Of a stretch of 64,000 bases of DNA, positions 8,021 through 17,009 are shown piece after piece. The translations under genes and the position numbers were made by a program. The stretch is from Streptomyces spororaveus. Its GTDB lineage: Bacteria > Actinomycetota > Actinomycetes > Streptomycetales > Streptomycetaceae. Every line of letters begins with the position of its first letter. Within the stretch, counting starts at the first letter, position 1. The notes beneath the pieces are model-generated. The model saw nothing but the letters and a program-made list of their open reading frames with translations, was not told the DNA's origin and did no database searches. The stretch is taken from contig NZ_BNED01000005.1 of the NCBI RefSeq assembly GCF_016755875.1, positions 2,831,001-2,895,000 of the forward strand. Direction: 5' to 3'.

Positions 8021-10048
8021 GTGACACCGATCAGCCGCAGAGGTTTCGTGGGAATCGGCGCCGGGCTCGTGGCGGGCGCCACCCTGCCCGCGGTCACGCC
8101 GACGACGGCGGCCGCGGCCGCCGCGACCGGCACCCTCACCGATGTGAAGCACGTGGTGATCCTGATGCAGGAGAACCGCAGCTTCGACCACTACTTCGGC
8201 AGGCTGAAGGGCGTTCGCGGGTTCGGCGACCGCGCCGCCGGCAACATCCCGGGCGGCTGGGGCATGTTCAACCAGCCCAACTGGGGCGGTCGCCAGTACC
8301 CGTGGAAGCTGTCCGCCACCCCGCCGGCGGGCGGGGCGGACAGCGAGACCCTGGCCCAGTGCACGGGCGACCTCCCGCACAGCTGGACCTCGCAGCACGC
8401 GGCATGGAACAAGGGCCGGATGGACAACTGGGTCACCGGCGTCGGCAACGTCCGGACCCTCGGCCACCTGGACCGCAAGGACATCCCCTTCCACTACGCC
8501 CTCGCCGACAGCTACACGATCTGCGACGCGTACTTCTGCTCGGCCCTCAGCGCGACCGGCCCGAACCGCACGTTCCTGTGGAGCGGCGCGATCGACGCCA
8601 CCAGCAAGGACGGCGGCGACGAGTCGGGGCTGACCTGGGAGACGTACGCGGAGGCCCTCCAGCGCGCCGGCATGAGCTGGAAGGTGTACCAGAACGCCCA
8701 GGACAACTACGGCGACAACGGCCTCGCCTACTTCAAGAACTTCACCGACGCGGCCCCGGGGAACCCGCTGTGGGACCGGGGCATGGGCTCGGTCCCCAGG
8801 GTCACGGGCTCCACCCCGGACGACATCGCCGCCGCGATACGCGCCGACGTCGTGGCGGGCACCCTCCCCCAGGTGTCCTGGGTCGTGGCCAGCGAGGCCT
8901 TCTCGGAGCACCCCTACGCCCCGCCCGGCGACGGCGCGCACTTCGTGGACCTGGTCTACCGGGCGCTCGCCGCGAACCCGGAGGTCTTCGACTCGACCGT
9001 CCTGTTCCTCAACTACGACGAGAACGACGGCTTCTTCGACCACGTGCCCCCGCCGGTCGCCCCGCCCGGAACCCCCGGCGAGTACCTGGACGGCCTCCCG
9101 ATCGGCCTCGGTTTCCGGGTCCCCATGCTGGTCATGTCCCCGTGGACGCGCGGCGGCTGGGTCAGCTCGGAGGTCTTCGACCACACCTCGGTGCTCCGCT
9201 TCATGGAGACCTGGACGGCCGCCCTCGGCACCCCCGCGGTCTGCCCCAACATCAGCGCCTGGCGCCGCAGGGTGGTGGGCGACCTGACCGGCGTCTTCGA
9301 CTTCGCCCACCCGGTCTACGGGGTCCCCGCGGGCCTGCCGTCGACCGCGAAGGTGATCGGCCAGGGAACCTGCGGCCCGCTGCCCAACCCGGTACCGCAG
9401 GACAACGCCCTCCCGGCCCAGGAGCCCGGCACCCGCCCGGCGCGGGCCCTCCCGTACCAGGTCAACGGCAACCTCGACCGCTTCGAGTTCGGACCGGTCG
9501 GCCAGATCACGGCCTGGTTCTCCATGGCCAACCAGGGCGACCGCGCCAAGCGGCCGGCGCACTTCTCGATCCACCCGCACCAGCACCGGGACACCGCGGC
9601 CTGGCAGTACACGGTGGACCCGGGCGCCACGTCGACGGACTACTTCCACATCGGGCTGGGGAACGGCTCCGGCAAGTACGACATCTCGATGCACGGGCCG
9701 AACCGCTTCCTGCGCCGTTTCATCGGCGACGCGTCGAAGCCGGGCAAGGACATCGAGGTGGCGGCCCGCTTCGCGATCGAGCCGGGCACCGGCAAGCAGG
9801 CGGTCTACTTCAGGATGAAGAACTCCTCCGGCTCCCCCGTCACCTTCACGATCCGCGCGAACGCCTACCGCACGGACGGCCCGTGGACCTACACGGTCCC
9901 GGCGAACTCCTCCCGCGAGGACTTCTTCAACGCCGTCGCCTACAGCAAGGGCTGGTACGACTTCACGATCCTGGCCGACTCCGACGGCACCTGGTCGCGC
10001 CGCTACACGGGCCACATCGAGACGGGCACGGCGAGCGTCTCGGGCTAG
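8021..10048 (+). CDS. Tat-secreted non-hemolytic phospholipase C
   Basis: A 675-residue secreted phosphoesterase that cleaves phosphatidylcholine-type lipids outside the cell. The N-terminus 'ISRRGFVGIGAG' followed by an Ala-rich h-region is a Tat signal peptide. The phosphoesterase domain opens with 'KHVVILMQENRSFDHYFG' and includes 'NYDENDGFFDHVPPP', both hallmarks of bacterial phospholipase C. The last ~220 residues are the duplicated C-terminal phospholipase C domain ('QVNGNLDRFEFGPVG', 'YDISMHGPNRFLRRF'). The start is GTG 8021 with GGAGG upstream. A possible PHO box precedes it, so induction under phosphate limitation is plausible. Confidence 0.93.
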   Translation: MTPISRRGFVGIGAGLVAGATLPAVTPTTAAAAAATGTLTDVKHVVILMQENRSFDHYFGRLKGVRGFGDRAAGNIPGGWGMFNQPNWGGRQYPWKLSATPPAGGADSETLAQCTGDLPHSWTSQHAAWNKGRMDNWVTGVGNVRTLGHLDRKDIPFHYALADSYTICDAYFCSALSATGPNRTFLWSGAIDATSKDGGDESGLTWETYAEALQRAGMSWKVYQNAQDNYGDNGLAYFKNFTDAAPGNPLWDRGMGSVPRVTGSTPDDIAAAIRADVVAGTLPQVSWVVASEAFSEHPYAPPGDGAHFVDLVYRALAANPEVFDSTVLFLNYDENDGFFDHVPPPVAPPGTPGEYLDGLPIGLGFRVPMLVMSPWTRGGWVSSEVFDHTSVLRFMETWTAALGTPAVCPNISAWRRRVVGDLTGVFDFAHPVYGVPAGLPSTAKVIGQGTCGPLPNPVPQDNALPAQEPGTRPARALPYQVNGNLDRFEFGPVGQITAWFSMANQGDRAKRPAHFSIHPHQHRDTAAWQYTVDPGATSTDYFHIGLGNGSGKYDISMHGPNRFLRRFIGDASKPGKDIEVAARFAIEPGTGKQAVYFRMKNSSGSPVTFTIRANAYRTDGPWTYTVPANSSREDFFNAVAYSKGWYDFTILADSDGTWSRRYTGHIETGTASVSG

Positions 10049-10083
10049 GCCGCCGCGCGGACCTCGGCTGGGACGGTCCGCAC

Positions 10084-10941
10084 TCAGTCGGCCTGCCGGA
10101 CCGGCTCTGCCCCGGTTTGGACCAGGAAGTCGGTGAGCACTTCGGCGAGCCGTTCGGGCTGGTCCTCAGGGATGAGGGTGGACGAGTCGGCGATCTCGAT
10201 CAGCCGGCCCTGCGGGTACAGTCCGGCCAGCCGGGGACCGTGCTCACGCGGCATCAGCCGGTCCTCGGTGGCCCAGACGACCAGTACCGGGCGGTCGAAG
10301 TCGCTCAGCCGCTCGCTCCAGTCCAGCAGGGTCCTACGGTCTGGTGCCCCGGTGGCGAACTTCGCGAAGTCCCTGCGAACGGCCCTGCTTCGAGTAGCAG
10401 GAGCGAACCAGTCGTCCATGACCTCGTCGGGGATCCCACGCAGGCTCATCCCGCCGTACCCGCCCCGGTTGTGGCGGAACGCGGGAATGCTCATGAGCCG
10501 CGTCAGGAGCCAGACGCCGCCGGGAACCCTGCACACCTGAGCCATGGCCTTGGCCGGCCCCGGGGGAAAGTTGTCGAAGGCTTCGCAGGCCACCAGCACC
10601 AGGCGCGCGATCCGCTGGGCCCGCCCTTCCGACACCAGGAACTGGCCCCCGCCCCAGTCGTTGAGCACGAGGGTCACCTGCTCCAGACCGAGTTCCTCGA
10701 TGAACTCGCCCAGGAGCAGGGCGACACCGCGCTGGGACAGGTCGGCGTCCGGGTTCATCGGGAGACGGTGACCGCCGAGCGGCAGCGTGGGCAGGACGCA
10801 GCGGTATCCACCCAGTCGCGGGACAACCTTGCGCCACTGGGTCTCGTTCATCGGCAGGCCGTGACCGAACACCAGCACAGGCCCTTCACCGCCGGTGTCC
10901 TGGTAGTCGATCGGTCCGGACGACAGCTCGATCCTCGGCAT
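10084..10941 (-). CDS. Alpha/beta-fold hydrolase
   Basis: A 285-residue alpha/beta hydrolase. 'VLVFGHGLPMNETQW' supplies the HG oxyanion turn, 'TLVLNDWGGGQFL' is the nucleophile elbow with Asp rather than Ser (haloalkane-dehalogenase/epoxide-hydrolase style), and 'VVWATEDRLMP' holds the acid region. At the place where the catalytic His is expected the sequence reads 'DSSTLIPEDQPERLAE' with no histidine, so activity should not be assumed. ATG 10941 (MPRIELSS) is chosen because GGGGTGG precedes it; the frame extends to 11046 into the divergent TetR gene. It is almost certainly regulated by that TetR protein through the palindrome at 10958-10969. Confidence 0.85.
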   Translation of the reverse strand: MPRIELSSGPIDYQDTGGEGPVLVFGHGLPMNETQWRKVVPRLGGYRCVLPTLPLGGHRLPMNPDADLSQRGVALLLGEFIEELGLEQVTLVLNDWGGGQFLVSEGRAQRIARLVLVACEAFDNFPPGPAKAMAQVCRVPGGVWLLTRLMSIPAFRHNRGGYGGMSLRGIPDEVMDDWFAPATRSRAVRRDFAKFATGAPDRRTLLDWSERLSDFDRPVLVVWATEDRLMPREHGPRLAGLYPQGRLIEIADSSTLIPEDQPERLAEVLTDFLVQTGAEPVRQAD

Positions 10942-10957
10942 CGCCACCCCCACTTGA

Positions 10958-10969
10958 TAGATCGTTCTA
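10958..10969. promoter_or_regulatory. TetR operator candidate (TAGA-N4-TCTA)
   Basis: TAGA-TCGT-TCTA lies between the divergent hydrolase and TetR genes. It resembles the TAGA-N4-TCTA sites bound by LmrA/YxaF-type TetR regulators, the group the neighbouring regulator appears to belong to. Confidence 0.55.
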
Positions 10970-11002
10970 CTGTAATCTTGGAGCGGAGAGAGGCGGAAGG
11001 CA

Positions 11003-11593
11003 ATGGGACGGTCGGACACGCGAGCCAGGATCCAGGGTGCCGCCACGGTGCTGTTCCGCCGCCATGGTTACTCCGCCACCGGCCTGAAGCGGATCGCAGC
11101 GGAGGCGGACGCACCGTTCGGCTCGATTTACCACTTCTTCCCCGGCGGCAAGCAGCAACTGGCCGAGGACATGATCCGAACGTCCGGAGCCGAGTACGGT
11201 CGAATGGTGCTGGCCGTGCTGGACAGCGCGGCGGACCCGATGGAATCCCTCGTACACGCTTTCGAAGCGGCCGCGAACGACCTTGCAGCGGCTGATTACG
11301 CCGACGCGTGCCCCATCGGGACGGTGGCGCTGGAGGTCGCCAGCAGCGATGAAGTGCTGCGGATCGCGACGGCGGAGGTGTTCGAGGAGTGGGTCGGCAC
11401 CATGGCGCGTTGGTTCGGACGCTACGTGGCCGACCCGGAGGCGGCACGGTCCCTCGCGTACTCGATGGTCATGATGCTGGAGGGAGCTTTCATGCTCAGC
11501 CGAGCTGCCCGTGATCCGGAACCGCTGCGCGTGGCCGGCCGATCGATGGCCGAGTTGCTGCGCACCGTTCTCCCTCGGCAGAGTGAGGGCTGA
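11003..11593 (+). CDS. TetR-family regulator (LmrA/YxaF type)
   Basis: A 196-residue TetR repressor. The DNA-binding domain is clear: 'ARIQGAATVLFRRHGYSATG' with 'IAAEADAPFGSIYHFFPGGK' as the recognition helix region. The Phe-Pro-Gly-Gly-Lys form of the helix-turn-helix end and the C-terminal 'CPIGTVALEVASSDEVLR' are typical of the LmrA/YxaF branch. Start ATG 11003. It is divergent from the alpha/beta hydrolase, with 61 bp between the starts containing an operator-like palindrome, so autorepression and repression of the hydrolase are expected. Confidence 0.9.
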   Translation: MGRSDTRARIQGAATVLFRRHGYSATGLKRIAAEADAPFGSIYHFFPGGKQQLAEDMIRTSGAEYGRMVLAVLDSAADPMESLVHAFEAAANDLAAADYADACPIGTVALEVASSDEVLRIATAEVFEEWVGTMARWFGRYVADPEAARSLAYSMVMMLEGAFMLSRAARDPEPLRVAGRSMAELLRTVLPRQSEG

Positions 11594-11672
11594 TCCCGGG
11601 CAGCGTGACGGACAGCCGGTGTGCGAGCGTGCCGACCGGCTGACCTGGACGCCTGCCGTCCTTCGCGCCTAG

Positions 11673-12584
11673 AGCGTGTCTCTTTGATGGGTTGGTCAGT
11701 TGATCGGATGTGTCTGTCCGATTAGTGATCACTGATGCGATGTGGGGCCGGATCGAGCCGCTGATGCCGGCCGATCCGGTCCGCGGCCGGCGGTGGGCCG
11801 ACCACCGCCGCACCCTTGAGGCCATCGCTTGGAAGTACCGCACGAGCTCGCCCTGGCGGGACCTGCCCGACGAGCTCGGGTCGTTCCAGACCGCTCACAA
11901 ACGACTGCTCAGATGGGCCGTCGACGGCACCTGGGAGAAAATCCTCGCCTCCGTCCTGGCAGCGGCGGACGCCGACGACGACATCGACTGGACCGTGTCA
12001 GTGGACTCCACGGTCGTCCGGGCCCACCAGCACGCGGCCGGCGCACGCAAAAGGGGGCGGCCCGCTCCGGCGAGCCCTCCGATCACGCGCTCGGACGCTC
12101 ACGCGGCGGGCTGAGCACCAAGGTTCACCTGGCCGCGGACGGTGGGGCACGGCCGCTGGCATTCACCGTCACCGCAGGCCAGGCCGGTGACGCACCCGCC
12201 TTCGAGACGGTGACGGCCCGCATCCGGGTGCCCCGCAGAGGCACGGGCAGGCCGCGGACCCGCCCCTTCGTCGTTCTGGCCGACCGGGCCTACTCCTCCC
12301 GAGCCATCCGCAGCCACCTGCGACGCCGGGGCATCCGCGCGGTCATCCCGCAGCCGTCCGACCAGATCGGCCACCGCCTGCGGCGAGGCCACCGAGGCGG
12401 CCGCCCGCCTGGCTTTGACCGAGAGGTCTACAAGCAGCGGAACACGGTCGAACGCTGCATCAACCGGCTCAAGCAGTGGCGCGGCCTGGCCACACGAACC
12501 GACAAGCTCGCCATCGCCTACCAGGCCGCACTCCACCTCGCCGGCATCCTCATCTGGACCCGACGCTGACCAAAGAGACAGAAC
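11673..12584 (+). mobile_element. Complete IS5-family insertion sequence (~912 bp)
   Basis: The element is bounded by terminal inverted repeats sharing TGTCTCTTTG (left from 11677, right on the complement ending near 12571) and is flanked on both sides by CTAG (11669-11672 and 12585-12588), the expected 4-bp target duplication. Inside is one transposase in two overlapping frames. The ends, size, duplication and frameshift all fit the IS5 family (IS427-like subgroup). Its right end lies only 21 bp from the stop codon of the CHAT gene. Confidence 0.85.
11710..12569 (+). CDS. IS5-family transposase, produced by -1 frameshifting
   Basis: Frame A (11710-12114, 134 residues) gives 'DAMWGRIEPLMPADP', 'WKYRTSSPWRDLPDE' and the first catalytic Asp in 'VSVDSTVVRAHQHA'. 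Frame B, in the -1 frame and ending at 12569, gives 'LGRSRGGLSTKVHLAADGG', the second Asp in 'VVLADRAYSS' and the Glu in 'NTVERCINRLKQWRGLATR'. Together they make a complete DDE transposase of about 285 residues. The slip site is A4G5 at 12049-12057. The two halves read smoothly into each other there, so this is a programmed frameshift rather than decay. Start GTG 11710. The element looks intact and potentially active. Confidence 0.87.
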
Positions 12585-12605
12585 CTAGTCATCATGGAAG
12601 AGCGG

Positions 12606-15600
12606 TCAGTTCGGAGTTGTCGTAGGGAGCGGGCCCGTCGGGTCGATGTGGGTGTCGATCCAGCGGACGACGCTCTCCATGAAGGAGTCGAGCCCGGGCG
12701 TCACCTGCGCGGCCGCATCTCCGGAGGCGAGCCGGCGCAGGACCCCGGCGAGTGTGCCCAGCTCACCGCCGCCGCGGGCCGCCAACGCATCCAGGGACTG
12801 GGGAAGTTCGGCCGCCGCCCCCGCGTCGCCGTTCGCGGCGGCCACCACCCTGGAGAGGAGGTGCCGTATCGACTGGAGTACCCACAATGTGGGCGGGATG
12901 CCGACGTCGGTCGTCGGCATGTCGAGCAACCGGAAGACGATCACATGGTGGAGGGGTTCGAGGTTGTGGTCGGGCACGTCGGCTCTGTTCTCGAGCGCGC
13001 CACGCATGATGCGGACCAGCGGGCTCCACTCCGGAAATTCTCGGAGGTCGTCCAGCGCGAGGTGAGCCTGCCGGCGGGCGGTGTCGTCGCCGGCGATCGC
13101 GGCATTGACCGCTGACAGCACTGGGTCCCAGGCTGCGAGATGAGGGGCGAGGCGGAGATTGAGCTGATGCCAGGCACGCCGCAGGAGGTCGTCCAGCGTT
13201 CGCTGCGGCAAGAGGGGGTCCTCTGTGGTGAAGAGGCCGGGAAGGCTCTGTTCGAGAGGGATGCCGATGTGCTCGTACGCGGTCCGGTGCACGTCCGGCC
13301 AGTCGAGGGGGCAGGCCAGGACGCGTCCCCTGTACAGGTTGTCGGCCAGCTGGTTCGCCACGGAATCGGAGGCGCCGACACCGCCGAGCACGCACTCGAT
13401 GACGGCTCCGATCAGGTGATTGCACAACGCTTGCAAGGGCTCTTCGGCGGCGATGTCGAAGTTGCCCAGGTTGAGGTGGCCGATGGCGAGATCATGGAGA
13501 TCACCCGCTTCGGTGGAGTGGCGGAGGGCTTCTCGCTGCAGGCGGACAGCCACCTCGACGTGGCCCTGCAGGTGCTCGAGACTGGCCTGCGAACCCATGA
13601 CCATCCCCAGCAGCTTCGGATCGAGCCCTTGTTCGGCTGCCCGGCGCACCCGCAGAAGCAGCTCTCGGGCGTCGTCGAAGCGGCCCAGCGCCATCAGTGG
13701 GGCGTGGCTGTGGAATTCGACCCGGACGGATTCGGTTTTGACCGCCATCCTCTGGCGCAGCAGGTTGAGGAGTTCGTTGTTGAGGTCGAGGGCCTGCTGC
13801 CATTCACGCAGGCCCAACGCGGCATGGAAGCCGGTCTCGAGGGCGGACTCGATCAGTCGCCGCATGTCCCGCTCGCGGGGGGAGCTGCCGGCCGTGGGCG
13901 TCAGGACCGACTGGCCGCGCAGGTGCTTCAGATCGCCCAGCACCCGGTGGAAGTCGCCCTGCTCGTAGGCTTCCTGCAGCTCATCCAGCCAGGTCCCGGA
14001 TGCCGTCTGCGGCTGTTGAGTGCTCGGGGCCGGCTCTCCCGGGGTGACGGACGGGTCGGGGTCGTTTTCTGCCGGGGCGGGCGAGGTCCCTGACACCTGG
14101 GCGATCCACTGCCGGCAGAAGGAACGGACAGGAGCGGCGTCCGCCTCCTCGGCGCCCTGGCGCAGCCAAGGCAGCACGCTGCGTACCGTCTCCGGCGACG
14201 CGTCCCGGGAGAAGAGCACTTCGAGGAGCTGGTGGACCTGACTCCAGGTGCCTAGCCGCGCGGCGTACGGGACGGCATGGCGAGCAGCCGCAGCCTCCAT
14301 GATCGTCAGTTCGCGGTCCGGGTAGTTCAGGGCTTCCGCGCTCATCATGCGCATCCAGAGTTCGGCGAGGCATCCGGAGACGGCCGGTGGGAACTCCGGT
14401 TCGGCCATGGCGCGCACGGCTTCTGCCACGGTGGGATGAATGCGGATGCAGAGAACGCCCTCGTCCTCCTCGTGGACGCCGACGACGAGACCGGGGTAGA
14501 TCTCAACCGTGGCCTGACCCGTCATGGTGAAGGCGGTTCCGGGGCTGTCGGCGGAGCCCGGAATGGGTGGAAGCTCGACTTCGAAAGTGTTCTGTTCCGT
14601 CGCGCGTTCGACGGTCAGCAGCGCCCGTGCCTCGAGACTGCGCAGCAGGCTTTGCCAGGGTGGTGGGGTGCCCGGCCGGTTGAGGTGCTGCCACAGCTTC
14701 GGCCAGGCATCGTGGAGAACCCAGGGGATGCGGTCGTTCTCCTCCAGGTCGCACTGCAGAGCCCCCAGCAGCTGCTCGGGTTCCGGCAGTTGCCTGGTCA
14801 CTGTGCCGGTCCAGTGGGTGATGGCGAGGTGGTCGTCATTCGGTTCGGCGTGGCGGAAGCCGCCGGGCGGGCCGGCGTCGAGGAGGACGTCGCGGGAAGC
14901 GTCGAGCAGCAGTCCTGGGTGGCCCCCACACGCTCGAAGGAGGCTGCGCATGGTCTCTCGGGACCTCGATCCCGCGCGGAAGAGCGCCGACATGTCCGGC
15001 AGCGACCTGGCCAGGAGCGCGGCTTCGCGGGTCGAAAGCGGCACGACAGGCAGACGCGTCACCCGGTCGTCCAGCCCGGGGACGGCACACGAAGTCGTCA
15101 TGACCAGCCTGGACAGACCGGAGTGGCCGGTCACCGCGTCGACGAGCCTGCCCCACCGGTGATCCCGCCACCGCCCCTGTCCGGTGAGCAGAGGGGTCGC
15201 GTTGTCCAGTACGACGAGGACCCGGTTGTTGGTCAGGAAAATCGACAGCAGACGCAAGGACCTGGCGAGCAGGTCCGGGTCGTCCAGGGTGCGCGGGTCG
15301 TCGAAGGTGGCGATCGGTGTGAGGCCGGCGTCCTCGAGCTGCTCCCGGAACTCGCGGGCGAAGCGTTGCAGGGCGGTGCCCACGTGCTCGTCGTCACGCA
15401 CCTCGTGCCATACGACCGCCGCGAACCTGTCGGCGTGGGTGTGCGCGAGTTCGAGCGCGCAAGCGCTCTTACCCACCCGCGGCATGCCGTGGAGCATGAC
15501 TCCTGACGCACCGCTGCGGGGCGCGAGCGCCTTGCTCGCGGCGGTCAGCAGTCCGGCACGGCCCACGAACTCCGCCGGCGGAGAGGGCAGGAAGGCCTGC

Positions 15601-16790
15601 TGTCTGGAGCGGTCCGCGCCGAGTGGCGGACCGGTGAGGGCGGGGGCGGTCAGCCTCAGGTCCGCGCCGTGCCGCCCGAACAGGATCGGCGTCATCTCCG
15701 CCAGTGTCGGCCTTCCGGACTGCTCGTGCCCTTCGGACAGGGCGAAGGCCAGTGCCTGCGGCGGTGATTGAGCGGCATCGCCGATCAGGCGGTTGTAGAC
15801 GCGGTGGGACAGTTCGATCGCGAACCGGTCGTCGACCGGGTAGCGCATGCCGAGCACCCAGCAGCCCAGTTGTGCGGCCAGTGCCGCCGCCAGCGACGGT
15901 GACGGTGAGGTCCGGTCCGACGGGGACCTGGTGTTCCTGTGGACCGGTCGGAGTTCGTCCACGCGCGCGGCGAAGGCGTCGGATTCCGAGGCACCCGACG
16001 AGCACGAGGAGACCATGGCGAACTTCACCCGCGTGGCCAGGGGGCCGAGGAGGATCTGCAGGTCCTCGTTGGTGACCAGGTCCGGTGAACCGTCCTCCCG
16101 TTCGAGCAGGAGGCCGGCCGTCGATCCATGGGCGGAGACATGGAGGACGTCCCAGCCCTGTCCGTCGTTGACGACGTCCCGCAACCGCTTCCGTGTCACG
16201 CCGTACTGAAGGATCCGCAGGTCGATCGCCTTCCTGTGCACGGCGCTCACCTCCTGGAAGAGGGTCATCAGCGCGACCCTCTCCCGGCGGAGGTTGAGCG
16301 GGCTCGCGTCGTCGGGAAGGCTGAACAGGCCGAGTACCCGCAGTGCCTGTCCGGCTTCCGCCCGCGGCCGCGCCGGTGTCTGGAGGTCGAGATCGACGAC
16401 GAAGCGGATGTCTCGTGAGGCGAGGGTGCGGCTGTCGGCGACGGCCAGTTCCCACGGCCAGAGGGCAAGGTGACGTGTCTGCGCCGAGGTGATGAGCCGT
16501 ACGGTGAGCGGGACCGACTGGGCGATGAGCGCCTGCCCCACGGCTCCCAGGGCGTATGTGTACGCCCAATGCCCGACCTGGGTCAGGATCTCGCTCTCAC
16601 CGTCGGCGGAGATGTCCGGCACGCCCGACCACTGCAAATGGCCGTGCAGGTCCTGCAGGGCATCGAACTCCCAGCAGGGTTCGGGTATGACCACCTGGTG
16701 ATCGGCCAGGAACTCGCCTTCCCGGCTGAGCACCCACCTCCAGGACCTCGGCCCGTCGAAGTCCTCCACGCGGAGCTGCAACTCCAGCAC
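12606..16790 (-). CDS. CHAT protease - STAND/NB-ARC ATPase - TPR-like protein (1394 aa)
   Basis: A three-part protein. Numbering is from GTG 16790. Residues ~100-370 form a CHAT (caspase-like) peptidase domain, with catalytic His about 221 in 'WDVLHVSAHGST' and Cys about 263 in 'FAMVSSCSSG'. Residues ~405-640 form a STAND ATPase: Walker A 'GMPRVGKS' at ~435-442, Walker B 'RVLVVLDNA' at ~523-531, sensor-like 'LVMTTS' and the NB-ARC-style 'GGHPGLLLDA'. A winged-helix-like stretch 'CIRIHPTVAEAVRAM' follows at ~780. From ~930 on there are TPR-like helical repeats. GTG 16790 has AAGGGGG 7 nt upstream; GTG 16814 is in frame but has no such site. By analogy with other CHAT/STAND proteins it may be a regulated protease that acts when a trigger is sensed. 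No substrate gene is adjacent. Its composition looks less GC-rich than its neighbours. Confidence 0.85.
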   Translation of the reverse strand: MLELQLRVEDFDGPRSWRWVLSREGEFLADHQVVIPEPCWEFDALQDLHGHLQWSGVPDISADGESEILTQVGHWAYTYALGAVGQALIAQSVPLTVRLITSAQTRHLALWPWELAVADSRTLASRDIRFVVDLDLQTPARPRAEAGQALRVLGLFSLPDDASPLNLRRERVALMTLFQEVSAVHRKAIDLRILQYGVTRKRLRDVVNDGQGWDVLHVSAHGSTAGLLLEREDGSPDLVTNEDLQILLGPLATRVKFAMVSSCSSGASESDAFAARVDELRPVHRNTRSPSDRTSPSPSLAAALAAQLGCWVLGMRYPVDDRFAIELSHRVYNRLIGDAAQSPPQALAFALSEGHEQSGRPTLAEMTPILFGRHGADLRLTAPALTGPPLGADRSRQQAFLPSPPAEFVGRAGLLTAASKALAPRSGASGVMLHGMPRVGKSACALELAHTHADRFAAVVWHEVRDDEHVGTALQRFAREFREQLEDAGLTPIATFDDPRTLDDPDLLARSLRLLSIFLTNNRVLVVLDNATPLLTGQGRWRDHRWGRLVDAVTGHSGLSRLVMTTSCAVPGLDDRVTRLPVVPLSTREAALLARSLPDMSALFRAGSRSRETMRSLLRACGGHPGLLLDASRDVLLDAGPPGGFRHAEPNDDHLAITHWTGTVTRQLPEPEQLLGALQCDLEENDRIPWVLHDAWPKLWQHLNRPGTPPPWQSLLRSLEARALLTVERATEQNTFEVELPPIPGSADSPGTAFTMTGQATVEIYPGLVVGVHEEDEGVLCIRIHPTVAEAVRAMAEPEFPPAVSGCLAELWMRMMSAEALNYPDRELTIMEAAAARHAVPYAARLGTWSQVHQLLEVLFSRDASPETVRSVLPWLRQGAEEADAAPVRSFCRQWIAQVSGTSPAPAENDPDPSVTPGEPAPSTQQPQTASGTWLDELQEAYEQGDFHRVLGDLKHLRGQSVLTPTAGSSPRERDMRRLIESALETGFHAALGLREWQQALDLNNELLNLLRQRMAVKTESVRVEFHSHAPLMALGRFDDARELLLRVRRAAEQGLDPKLLGMVMGSQASLEHLQGHVEVAVRLQREALRHSTEAGDLHDLAIGHLNLGNFDIAAEEPLQALCNHLIGAVIECVLGGVGASDSVANQLADNLYRGRVLACPLDWPDVHRTAYEHIGIPLEQSLPGLFTTEDPLLPQRTLDDLLRRAWHQLNLRLAPHLAAWDPVLSAVNAAIAGDDTARRQAHLALDDLREFPEWSPLVRIMRGALENRADVPDHNLEPLHHVIVFRLLDMPTTDVGIPPTLWVLQSIRHLLSRVVAAANGDAGAAAELPQSLDALAARGGGELGTLAGVLRRLASGDAAAQVTPGLDSFMESVVRWIDTHIDPTGPLPTTTPN

Positions 16791-16833
16791 CCGGCCGCCC
16801 CCTTGCCCCTGCACGTACCCGTAGCGAACAGGG

Positions 16834-16850
16834 GATCACTTTATGTGATC
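16834..16850. promoter_or_regulatory. Perfect palindrome overlapping a possible -10 box of the CHAT gene
   Basis: GATCAC-TTTAT-GTGATC is a perfect 6-bp-arm inverted repeat 20-60 bp upstream of the CHAT gene starts. On the minus strand it contains TAAAGT (16843-16838), a TANNNT -10 candidate. A protein bound here would block the promoter. No -35 is obvious. The remaining 16851-17009 interval shows nothing recognisable. Confidence 0.5.
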
Positions 16851-17009
16851 GGCCGATGCCGTGGAGAGAACTCGGATGAAAGTCGTCCGTCTTCACCAGC
16901 CGCCACGGATCACCGAACAGCAGAGCGAAGTCTCGCCACTCGTACGACAAGACTCGCCCTCTTCATCTGGTCAGCGAGGTGATGCGAAGGAAACGGCCTG
17001 GGGGTGCCC

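Noticed and set aside
7984..11295. 1103-codon open frame on the plus strand
   Set aside because: It is an out-of-frame shadow of the phospholipase C gene running into the antisense of the hydrolase; the product is Arg/Gly/Pro-rich with no domain, as GC-rich DNA commonly gives.
12049..12057. Transposase as a broken pseudogene
   Set aside because: The two frames join at a classic A/G slip run and all three catalytic residues are kept, so programmed frameshifting is the simpler reading.
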